Assembly: GCF_041435055.1 (NCBI RefSeq)
Contig: NZ_CP108002.1
Span: 434,001 to 498,000, forward strand
DNA length: 64,000 nucleotides
Direction: 5' to 3'
Source of the DNA: Streptomyces sp. NBC_00341
GTDB lineage: Bacteria; Actinomycetota; Actinomycetes; Streptomycetales; Streptomycetaceae
Both the position numbers and the translations under genes were made by a program. Under the pieces are notes generated by a model that was given only the letters and a program-made list of their open reading frames with translations, was not told the DNA's origin and searched no databases. Shown here piece after piece: positions 58,201 to 64,000 of the stretch. Numbering within the stretch: the first letter of the stretch is position 1; every line of letters starts with the position of its first letter.

Positions 58201-59572
58201 CGCCGGCCACGCTCTTGCGCAGCACGTTGTTGGCGTAGATGTCGTACCCGGTGACGCCCTTGTTGTCGGTGGACGCCTGCCAGACCAGCTTGACCTGTCC
58301 GGCGGTCGCCTCGGTGAAGCTCAGGCCGGCCGGTGCGGTCGGCGCCTGGGTGTCGCCGGCGCTGCCGGTCCGGGTGACGGTGTTGCTGTTGCCCGAGACG
58401 TTGCCCGCCGCGTCCTTGGCCCGGACGTAGTACGACACGGTCGAGCCGCTCGGACGGGTGTCGGTGAACGTGGTGACGTTGCCGGCCACGCTGGTCAGCA
58501 GCGTGTTGTCGGCGTAGATGTCGTAGCCGGTGACGGCGGTGTCGTCCGTCGCCGCCTTCCAGGTCAGCTTGATCTGCCCGGTGGCCGGCTCGGTGTAGGC
58601 CAGCTGCGACGGCGCGGTGGGCGCCTGGGTGTCCCCCGATGTGGGCCCGTAGATCTCCAGCTCGGAGACCTGGGCGCCGGGCTGGACGGAGTTGGCGCTG
58701 ACCAGGACGCGTACGTAGCGGGTGGTCGTGGCGTCGAAGCCGATCGTCGCCGTCTCGCCGGCCGTGGGGCTGAAGGTGTACGCCTTGGACTGCGTCAGGT
58801 CGGTGAAGTCCGAGCCGTTGGTGCTGCCCTGGATCTTCAGGGTCTGGGTGCGCGACTCCCAGCCGTCGGGCAGGCGCAGCACCACGCGGTCGACCCGGAC
58901 CGAGGAGCCGAGGTCGGCCTGGATCCACTGCGGAAGGTCGCCGTTGCGGCTCTCCCAGTAGCTGGCCGCGTTGCCGTCGTTGGCCTGGTTGGCGGTGTAG
59001 GTCTGGGTGTAGCTGCTGGCCGTGAGCGTGCGGCCGGCGGCCAGGTTCACCGACGACTCGGCCGCCGCGCGGACCTCCAGCTCGGAGAGCTGGCCGTTCT
59101 TCGCGACGGTGTTGTCGGTGATGTTCGCCCGTACGAACCGGGCCCGGGTGGCCGGGAAGCTGATGGTCACCTTGTTGGAGCTGCCCGGCGCGAAGGTGTA
59201 GGCGGCCGAGGTCTTCAGTGTGGCGAAGCTGGTGCCGTCGGCGCTGCCCTGGAGTGACAGGGTCTGCCGGCGGGTCTTCCAGTCGGCGGGAAGCTTCAGG
59301 GTGACCTGGTCGATGCGCGTGACCTTGCCCAGATCGCTCTGTACCCACTGGGGCAGGGCGCTGCTCGACCCCTCCCAGTACGTCGACTGCTCGCCGTCGG
59401 CGATGTTCCCGGCGGCTCTCCCGCTGCCGGCGCTGCTCGCGGCCGTCTTCTGGTCGGCGGCGATGTTCGGGCCGCCGGCGGCGGAGGCACTGATCGCCGG
59501 CCAGCCGACCATCAGCAGGCTGGTGGTGACAGTGGCGGAAAGGACCCGCCATCTCCAGCGTTGCGTTCTCAT
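55283..59572 (-). CDS. Secreted modular GH87 alpha-1,3-glucanase (mutanase/mycodextranase family)
   Basis: The 1429-residue exported enzyme has a signal peptide (1 to about 32). Discoidin-type F5/8 domains lie at about 35-170, 175-310 and 503-640, and two FN3 domains at about 318-402 and 410-495. Two CARDB-like domains follow at about 645-870, a CBM6/35-like module at about 875-1005 (MYEAEDGVTGGGAKVVGPNR), and a right-handed beta-helix catalytic domain at about 1020-1429. Three acidic residues, Asp-1191 (FADGINMTNG), Asp-1214 and Asp-1215 (RATGDDSFALF), have the same 23/24 spacing as the catalytic Asp set I recall for Paenibacillus GH87. It would release nigero-oligosaccharides for the importer downstream. 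Confidence 0.87.
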   Translation of the reverse strand: MRTQRWRWRVLSATVTTSLLMVGWPAISASAAGGPNIAADQKTAASSAGSGRAAGNIADGEQSTYWEGSSSALPQWVQSDLGKVTRIDQVTLKLPADWKTRRQTLSLQGSADGTSFATLKTSAAYTFAPGSSNKVTISFPATRARFVRANITDNTVAKNGQLSELEVRAAAESSVNLAAGRTLTASSYTQTYTANQANDGNAASYWESRNGDLPQWIQADLGSSVRVDRVVLRLPDGWESRTQTLKIQGSTNGSDFTDLTQSKAYTFSPTAGETATIGFDATTTRYVRVLVSANSVQPGAQVSELEIYGPTSGDTQAPTAPSQLAYTEPATGQIKLTWKAATDDTAVTGYDIYADNTLLTSVAGNVTTFTDTRPSGSTVSYYVRAKDAAGNVSGNSNTVTRTGSAGDTQAPTAPAGLSFTEATAGQVKLVWQASTDNKGVTGYDIYANNVLRKSVAGDVTTYTDTQSAATTVSYTVRAKDAAGNVSGDSNTVTRNGSTGAASNLAVGKPITASSVVHTFVAENANDNSLSTYWEGAGGSYPNTLTVKLGANAETDSVVVKLNPDSSWGARTQNIQVLGREQSASSFTSLVAAKDYAFSPGSGNAVTIPVSGRVADVQLKFNSNTGSGAGQVAEFQVLGAPAPNPNLQVSSVTAAPAAPVESDPVTLTATVRNSGSVAAPASKVEFRLGGSKVATGSVGALAAGASTQVSAEIGPRDAGSYEVSAVADPANEVIEQNETDNAYTSTTALVVKPVASSDLVSTGVSTSPSAPSNGQNVTFSVAIKNQGSVASAAGGHAVTLTLLDAKGATVKTLTGTYNGAIAAGATSAPVSLGSWTAVNGSYTVRTVIADDTNELPVKRENNTASSSFFVGRGANMPYDMYEAEDGVTGGGAKVVGPNRTVGDIAGEASGRKAVSLDSTGNYVEFTTRASTNTLVTRFSIPDSAGGGGIDSKLNLYVDGTFLKAIDLTSKYAWLYGAETGPGNSPGSGSPRHIYDEANVMLGKTVPAGSKIRLQKDAANTSTYAIDFVSLEQATQIANPDPAAYAVPAGFTHQDVQNALDKVRMDTTGKLVGVYLPAGDYQTASKFQVYGKAVKVVGAGPWYTRFFAPSGQENTDNGFRAEASAKGSSFANFAYFGNYTSRIDGPGKVFDFSNVSDITIDNVWNEHTVCLYWGANTDSITIKNSRIRDTFADGINMTNGSTDNHVVNNESRATGDDSFALFSAIDSGGSDMKNNVYENLTSILTWRAAGVAVYGGYDNTFRNILIADTLVYSGVTVSSLDFGYPMNGFGTEPTTIENVSVIRSGGHFWGTQTFPGIWLFSASKVFQGIRINHVDIVDPTYSGIMFQTNYVGGQPQFPIKDTVLTDISITGARKSGDAFDAKSGFGLWANEMPEAGQGPAVGEVTFNGLKLSGNAQDVKNTTSTMKININP

Positions 59573-59847
59573 ATGTCCCCGATCTTCGGCCTCGGCGCAG
59601 GGCGCGTCCAAGGCGCGGCTCTTTCTGCGTACCTGCTGGGGGCATGGTTTCCTGCGCCCACAGGATGGACTTTTGCGTATTGCGGTCAGAGAGTTGCAGA
59701 GAAATGACGGGGAGTCCACCGTCGTGACAGAAACCGCGACGTAAGCGGATTGCCTCGCACCGGCTCAACTGCCCTGACAAATAAGGCAATAGATGGCTCA
59801 TCGGCAATCCGCGAGTCCGCACGGAAGGCCCTGCAAACGGGCTGCAA

Positions 59848-59870
59848 TTTACGCAACAGATTTGCGTAAA
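59848..59870. promoter_or_regulatory. Inverted repeat TTTACGCAA-N5-TTGCGTAAA
   Basis: Perfect 9-bp arms lie in the divergent gap between the GH87 gene (start 59572) and the marR gene (start 59982). A partial copy, TTTTGCGTATTGCGG, is at 59671-59685. The remainder of the 409-base gap shows nothing else but GTAGGTTCTAC at 59961-59971. The owner of the site (a sugar regulator or MarR) is unresolved. Confidence 0.5.
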
Positions 59871-59981
59871 AGCGAAAGGCGCTGAAAGCGCCAGCTCGGA
59901 CAGGGAGGCGGCCCGAGGGGAAGCGGCGAGTTATGCAGCAGAAACTGTACAACTCAGCCTGTAGGTTCTACCGTGGAGCGC

Positions 59982-60428
59982 ATGAACGAGAGCCCGCGCA
60001 CGTCGCCCTCAGCGGTTCAGGCTTCGCGAGAGGTCCGTACGGTCATCGGCCGGCTGCGACGCCGCATCCTGAACGCCGCCGAGGCCGAGGACATCACTTT
60101 TGGCCAGGAGTCCGTGCTGACCCGGCTGTCCGGCAGTCCGGGCAGCACGGCCAGTGAGCTCGCCACCGCCGAGGGCGTGCGCCACCAGTCGGTGACGGCG
60201 ACGCTCGCGTCGCTCGCCGCCCTCGGGCTCGTGGAACGCCGCCCCGACCCCGGTGACGGGCGCCGCCTGCTGGTCGCGCTGACCGAGGCGGGGCACCAAC
60301 GGGTGGCGGAGGGACGCCAGACCCGCCAGGAATGGCTCGCCGCCGAGCTGCAGGAGCGGTGCACAGAGGAGGAACGGCAGGCCGTGATCGCCGCGATGGC
60401 CGTACTGGAGCGCCTCACCCATGACTGA
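59982..60428 (+). CDS. MarR-family regulator
   Basis: The 148-residue winged-helix protein has FGQESVLTRLSGSPGSTASE, LATAEGVRHQSVTATLASLA as recognition helix region and the wing VERRPDPGDGRRLLVALTEA. It overlaps the following MFS exporter gene by eight bases, so it probably represses it in response to a toxic compound. Start choice is open: ATG 59982, or in-frame GTG 59973. The small palindrome GTAGGTTCTAC just upstream of the start could be its operator. Confidence 0.9.
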   Translation: MNESPRTSPSAVQASREVRTVIGRLRRRILNAAEAEDITFGQESVLTRLSGSPGSTASELATAEGVRHQSVTATLASLAALGLVERRPDPGDGRRLLVALTEAGHQRVAEGRQTRQEWLAAELQERCTEEERQAVIAAMAVLERLTHD

Positions 60429-61851
60429 CCGGACGACAGCGGGGCGCGACCGCACCGCGACGGCGGGCTTCGACCGGCGGCTGCTGCCACCGATGCTGCT
60501 GGGCTCCGTCCTGAACCCGGTCAACTCGACGATCATCGCCGTCACGCTCATACCCATCGGCAAGGCGCTCGGCGCCCCGCCCTCGCAGACCGCGTGGCTG
60601 GTCTCGGCCCTCTACCTGGCCACCGCCCTCGGGCAACCCGTCGTGGGCCGACTCATCGACATCTTCGGGCCGCGCAGGCTCTTCCTCGTCAGCACCACCC
60701 TGGTCGGGGTCGCCGGTGCCATCGGCACCGTGGCGCCGAACCTGGGAGTACTGATCGCCTCGCGTGTCCTGCTCGGATTCGGCACCTGTGCCGGGTATCC
60801 CGCCGCGATGGCGCTGGTGCGCAGCGAGGCCAAGCGCACCGGGCAGGACAGCCCCGGCGGGGTGCTGACCGCCCTGGCCGTCGCCAACCAGACCATCGCC
60901 GTGATCGGCCCGCTGCTGGGCGGACTGCTGATCGGGCTGGGCGGCTGGCGCACCACGTTCGCGCTGAATGTGCCCCTCGCGGGCGCGGCCGTACTGCTGG
61001 GGCTGCTCCGGCTGCCCAGGGAGGCCGGCACCGGGGAGTCCCCGCAGCGCGGACGTATCGCCGCCCAGCTCGACCTGCCCGGGATGGCGCTGTTCGCCGC
61101 GACGCTCGTCTCCCTGCTGCTGTTCCTGATGAACCTCCATCTGCGTGACTGGTACCTGCTGGCCATCGCCGCCGCAGCGAGCGCCGCGTTCGCGATGCGG
61201 GAGCTGCGGGCGCCCACCCCGTTCATCAACCTGCGGGTGCTCGGCGGCAACACGCCGCTGCTGGCCACCTACGGGCGCGCGCTGGTCGCCTACGTCGTCT
61301 CCTACGCCTTCCTCTACGGGTTCACCCAGTGGACGGAGGAGGGTTTCGGGCTCTCGCCCTTCCATGCCGGGCTCGTCCAGATCCCGATGTTCCTGGTGGC
61401 CATAGGCGTCTCGGTCCTCACCGGGCGGCGCAAGGGGGTGCGCGGCAAACTGATCGTCGGCGGGCTCGGCCAGATCGCCGCCTGCGCGGTGATGCTGACG
61501 CTCACCGGGGCGAGCCCGGTGTGGACGCTGGTACTCGTCGCCCTGATATTCGGCGTCCCGCAGGGGCTGAACAGCCTGGCCCTGCAGAACTCGGTCTACT
61601 TCCAGGCCGATCCGGAGCGCACCGCCTCCTCGGCCGGGCTGCTGCGCACCTTCGCCTATGTGGGCTCGATGGTCGCCTCCTCCACGGCAGCCGCCTCCTT
61701 CGGCCGGCGCGTGGACACCGGAGGTATGCACCACCTCGCCTGGATCATGCTCGGCGCGGCCGTGCTCTACCTCCTGATGACCGTGTTCGACCGCACGCTC
61801 AGCCGCGCGACGGACAACGGTGCCCCGGCCGCGGCGCCGCGAGCGCGTTGA
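60421..61851 (+). CDS. MFS exporter
   Basis: The 476-residue protein has about 13 to 14 hydrophobic segments. Near the N-terminus are LGSVLNPVNSTIIAVTLIPI and QTAWLVSALYLATALGQPVV followed by GRLIDIFGPRRL, which is the MFS loop motif with helix 2. LGGLLIGLGGWRTTFALNVP matches the DHA2-like motif C and following loop. It probably exports a drug or metabolite under control of the upstream MarR. ATG at 60421 overlaps the marR stop. A different subgroup from the exporter at the left window edge, from sequence. Confidence 0.9.
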   Translation: MTDRTTAGRDRTATAGFDRRLLPPMLLGSVLNPVNSTIIAVTLIPIGKALGAPPSQTAWLVSALYLATALGQPVVGRLIDIFGPRRLFLVSTTLVGVAGAIGTVAPNLGVLIASRVLLGFGTCAGYPAAMALVRSEAKRTGQDSPGGVLTALAVANQTIAVIGPLLGGLLIGLGGWRTTFALNVPLAGAAVLLGLLRLPREAGTGESPQRGRIAAQLDLPGMALFAATLVSLLLFLMNLHLRDWYLLAIAAAASAAFAMRELRAPTPFINLRVLGGNTPLLATYGRALVAYVVSYAFLYGFTQWTEEGFGLSPFHAGLVQIPMFLVAIGVSVLTGRRKGVRGKLIVGGLGQIAACAVMLTLTGASPVWTLVLVALIFGVPQGLNSLALQNSVYFQADPERTASSAGLLRTFAYVGSMVASSTAAASFGRRVDTGGMHHLAWIMLGAAVLYLLMTVFDRTLSRATDNGAPAAAPRAR

Positions 61852-61890
61852 CCGCCCGTCGCAGGCTCAACCCGAAGAAAGGCCCGAACC

Positions 61891-62445
61891 ATGTCCCGCA
61901 CCGCGCTGCTCGCGATGGATCTCCAGCTCAGCCACCTCGGCCACATGCCCGCCGACTACCTGCCCCACGCCGTGCGCGCCCTCGGCACGGCCCGCGCCGC
62001 GGGAGTGCCCGTCATCCACGTGACGCTCCGGCTGCGCCCCGGCCATGCCGACGCCCATCCCCGTAACAAGACCTTCGGATCGCTTGCCTCCCACCTCTTC
62101 ACCGCCGACGACCCGGGTGCCGCGATCCACCCGGACGCCGCCCCGGCCGAGGGTGAGCTCATCGTCCACAAGAACCGCGTCAGTGCCTTCGCCGGCAACA
62201 ACCTCCAGCAGATACTCGCCGTCCAGGACATCGGTCATCTCGTGCTCGCCGGGGTCTCCACGGGCGGCGTCGTCCTGTCCACCGCGCTCCAGGCGGCCGA
62301 CCTCGACTACCGGGTGACCGTCCTGTCCGACGCCTGCGCCGATCCCGACCCCGCGCTGCACCACACGCTCGTGAACGACCTCCTCGCCCGCCGCTGCGAG
62401 ACCGCCACCGTCGCGCAATGGGCTCTCGCACTCAAGAACTCCTGA
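61891..62445 (+). CDS. Isochorismatase-like hydrolase lacking the catalytic Cys
   Basis: The 184-residue protein has the isochorismatase/nicotinamidase fold with Asp-10 in LLAMDLQLSHLG and Lys in GELIVHKNRVSAFAGNNL. At the place of the nucleophilic Cys it reads LAGVSTGGVVLSTALQA, without Cys. True isochorismatases also lack this Cys, but other specificity residues cannot be judged by eye. It could hydrolyse a vinyl ether or have lost catalysis. It lies 39 bases after the MFS gene and may be in one transcript; AAGAAAGG precedes the ATG. Confidence 0.83.
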   Translation: MSRTALLAMDLQLSHLGHMPADYLPHAVRALGTARAAGVPVIHVTLRLRPGHADAHPRNKTFGSLASHLFTADDPGAAIHPDAAPAEGELIVHKNRVSAFAGNNLQQILAVQDIGHLVLAGVSTGGVVLSTALQAADLDYRVTVLSDACADPDPALHHTLVNDLLARRCETATVAQWALALKNS

Positions 62446-62540
62446 GCGCACCGGGGCTCGGGTCTCCATAGAATGTGAGCGACCGCCCCGCCGTTGACGA
62501 CCGCTCACGGCGCCCGCCCCGGCCGAGGGAAGACGCAACG

Positions 62541-63272
62541 GTGTACCAGCCCGACGAGTTCGCATTCACCGAGACCGGCCGCCGGGCCCCGGCGGCCGCC
62601 CGGCGCCCGGGTGTTCCCGCGCTGTGGATCGTGGACGCGCAGCAGGAGGGCGGGCGGGCGCAGGAGCTGGCCCCTGGCATCCTCGACGCCGAGGAGCTCG
62701 CGCGGGCCGGGAATCTGGCCGTCGAGGCCGACCGCTTCTGCTTCCTCGCCTCGCACGTGGCGCTGCGGATGCTGCTGGGGGCGCGGCTCGGCATCGCCCC
62801 CGACGCCGTGCGGCTGACGCGGGAGCCGTGTCCGTCCTGCGGCGGGCCGCACGGCCGTCCCGCGACCGACGGCGGCGTGCACTTCTCCCTGTCGCACACC
62901 CGGGGCGTCGCGCTGCTCGCCCTCGCGGACGAGCCGGTGGGGGTGGATGTGGAACGCGCCCCGGAGGAACGGGTCGTGTCGGAGATCGGGGACCAGCTGC
63001 ATCCGGCGGAGCGCCGAGAACTGGCGGCGCTGCCCGCAGAGGAGCGGCCGGCCGCCTTCGTACGGGCCTGGACCCGCAAGGAGGCGTATCTGAAGGGCAC
63101 CGGTATCGGGCTGGCCGACGGGATCTCGCACGACCACATGGGGACCGGCCCGGTTCCGCAGCCGGGGCCCGCGGGCTGGACCGTCACCGATGTCGCGGTC
63201 CCCCTCGGATACGCGGCGGCGGTCGCCGTCCGCACGGCGGGGCGCCCGCCCGCCCACGAAGACGACCGGTGA
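62541..63272 (+). CDS. 4'-phosphopantetheinyl transferase, Sfp type
   Basis: The 243-residue enzyme transfers the phosphopantetheine arm of CoA to carrier proteins. Motifs are LTREPCPSCGGPHGRP near 95, FSLSHTRGVALLAL, VGVDVERAPEE with the metal Asp, and FVRAWTRKEAYLKGTGIGL. GTG at 62541 is chosen because GAGGGAAG lies nine bases ahead. A GTG at 62475 sits immediately behind TAGAAT, the likely -10, and so would precede the transcript start. Broad-range Sfp enzymes act on secondary-metabolism carriers, so the ACP at 43.5 kb is a candidate target. Confidence 0.9.
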   Translation: MYQPDEFAFTETGRRAPAAARRPGVPALWIVDAQQEGGRAQELAPGILDAEELARAGNLAVEADRFCFLASHVALRMLLGARLGIAPDAVRLTREPCPSCGGPHGRPATDGGVHFSLSHTRGVALLALADEPVGVDVERAPEERVVSEIGDQLHPAERRELAALPAEERPAAFVRAWTRKEAYLKGTGIGLADGISHDHMGTGPVPQPGPAGWTVTDVAVPLGYAAAVAVRTAGRPPAHEDDR

Positions 63273-63324
63273 AGATGGCCCGGCGGGCAGATCGCACCGA
63301 CCGACCGATACGGAGGAGTGGCAG

Positions 63325-64000
63325 ATGCCGCACACACGAGCCGGACAGCAGGCGCGCCCCGAGGACCTGACCGATGTGGCCCGGCTGGTGACGGCGTATT
63401 ACACGCTGCACCCGGATCCGGCCGAGGCGGGCCAGCGGGTGGCCTTCGGCACCTCGGGGCACCGGGGTTCGTCGACGGCCACCGCGTTCAACGAGGACCA
63501 CATCGCCGCGACGAGCCAGGCGATCAGCGAGTACCGGGCCGTGCAGGGCACGGACGGGCCGCTCTTCCTCGGGGCCGACACCCACGCGCTCTCGGAGCCC
63601 GCGCGGGTCACCGCCCTCGAGGTGTTCGCGGCGAACGAGGTGAGCGTTCTCATCGATTCCGCCGACGGTTACACCCCGACGCCCGCGGTCTCGCACGCCG
63701 TCCTCACCCACAACCGCGGCCGTACCTCGCACCTGGCCGACGGTGTGGTGGTCACACCGTCCCACAACCCGCCCGGTGACGGCGGGTTCAAGTACAACCC
63801 GCCGAACGGCGGTCCGGCCGGGTCCGCGGCGACCGGCTGGATCCAGGAGCGGGCCAACGAGATCATCGCGGGCGGGCTCAAGGACGTCCGCCGGGTGCCC
63901 TTCACCCGCGCGCTGGCGGCGCCCTCGACCGGGACGTACGACTTCCTCGGCAGCTATGTGACGGACCTTCCGTCCGTGCTCGACCTCGACGCGGTGCGCG
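63325..64000 (+). CDS. pgm: Phosphoglucomutase (alpha-D-glucose), 5' part
   Basis: The visible 225 residues start at the family N-terminus and run off the window. Seen are VAFGTSGHRGSSTATAFNED near 40, GPLFLGADTHALSEPA, and the active-site Ser in VVVTPSHNPPGDGGFKYNPP near 148. The enzyme interconverts glucose 1- and 6-phosphate. GGAGGAG precedes ATG 63325. It links glycogen, trehalose and cell-wall sugar metabolism. No functional link with the upstream transferase gene is evident. Confidence 0.94.
   Translation, partial: MPHTRAGQQARPEDLTDVARLVTAYYTLHPDPAEAGQRVAFGTSGHRGSSTATAFNEDHIAATSQAISEYRAVQGTDGPLFLGADTHALSEPARVTALEVFAANEVSVLIDSADGYTPTPAVSHAVLTHNRGRTSHLADGVVVTPSHNPPGDGGFKYNPPNGGPAGSAATGWIQERANEIIAGGLKDVRRVPFTRALAAPSTGTYDFLGSYVTDLPSVLDLDAVR

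Noticed and set aside
55211..59257. 1348-codon open frame on the plus strand opposite the GH87 gene
   Set aside because: Its translation is Arg/Gly/Val-rich low-complexity sequence without domains, the usual antisense shadow in GC-rich DNA. The minus strand encodes clear protein modules.

Overview
The window is a very GC-rich, densely coded actinobacterial chromosome segment, almost certainly Streptomyces. Support for this includes GTG and TTG starts with GGAGG-type ribosome binding sites, likely leaderless genes with a TANNNT -10 box 6-7 nt before the start codon, and typical streptomycete families (BlaI/M56 pair, PP2C phosphatases with GAF domains, SigB-type sigma factor, PRC-barrel/DUF2382 protein, ABC-F resistance ATPase). 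I see no tRNA, rRNA, insertion sequence, phage or CRISPR array. The first gene (MFS exporter, minus strand) and the last (phosphoglucomutase, plus strand) run off the window.

Layout. 1-7.2 kb: DHA2 exporter fragment, HTH-TOBE regulator with GCATATGC palindromes, dihydroxyacetone kinase operon dhaKLM, NUDIX hydrolase, small membrane protein, NarL-type two-component pair. 7.3-12.7 kb: secreted chorismate mutase, then a signalling group (PP2C phosphatase with an overlapping receiver-only regulator) convergent with a bacteriophytochrome kinase. 12.9-18.2 kb: ABC-F ATPase behind a promoter and an 8-codon leader peptide, BlaI/M56 pair with tandem operators, DedA and PAP2 membrane proteins. 18.2-24.1 kb: TetR-SDR-ADH operon, membrane PP2C phosphatase, GNAT and quinone reductase, with two tandem-repeat tracts. 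24.7-29.4 kb: SigB-like sigma factor, then an XRE-TetR fusion regulator upstream of a carnitine catabolic operon (cdhC-cdhA-cdhB types). 29.5-33.7 kb: sulfur block with a cysteine-type leader peptide, metY, metX and an exported molybdenum sulfite-oxidase-like protein. 33.7-40.7 kb, minus strand: a dehydrogenase, cbiZ, then a peptide-utilisation group (prolyl aminopeptidase, M29-like protein, OPT transporter) headed by an IclR regulator with a near-perfect operator.

42.1-48.5 kb, minus strand: a compact operon encoding a leaderless binding-protein-like protein, zinc-free ribosomal protein L31, two catalytically intact ketosynthases, an acyl-CoA oxidase-like flavoprotein, a 65-residue one-helix membrane protein and an acyl carrier protein, ending in a 20-bp hairpin. 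I cannot assign its product, and it is the best candidate for an undescribed system here. 49.7-59.6 kb, minus strand: an apparent alpha-1,3-glucan utilisation locus, with a 1429-residue secreted GH87 glucanase, a sugar ABC importer (binding protein and two permeases) and an intracellular GH13 alpha-glucosidase. AT-rich TTTNCGTAAAAG motifs lie in front of both the glucanase and the importer. 60.0-64 kb: MarR-MFS pair, cysteine-less isochorismatase-like protein, Sfp-type phosphopantetheinyl transferase (a possible activator of the carrier protein) and phosphoglucomutase.

Functional assignments come from motif and family recognition by eye. No database search was run. Starts were chosen from ribosome binding sites, -10 boxes and family N-termini, and alternatives are stated.
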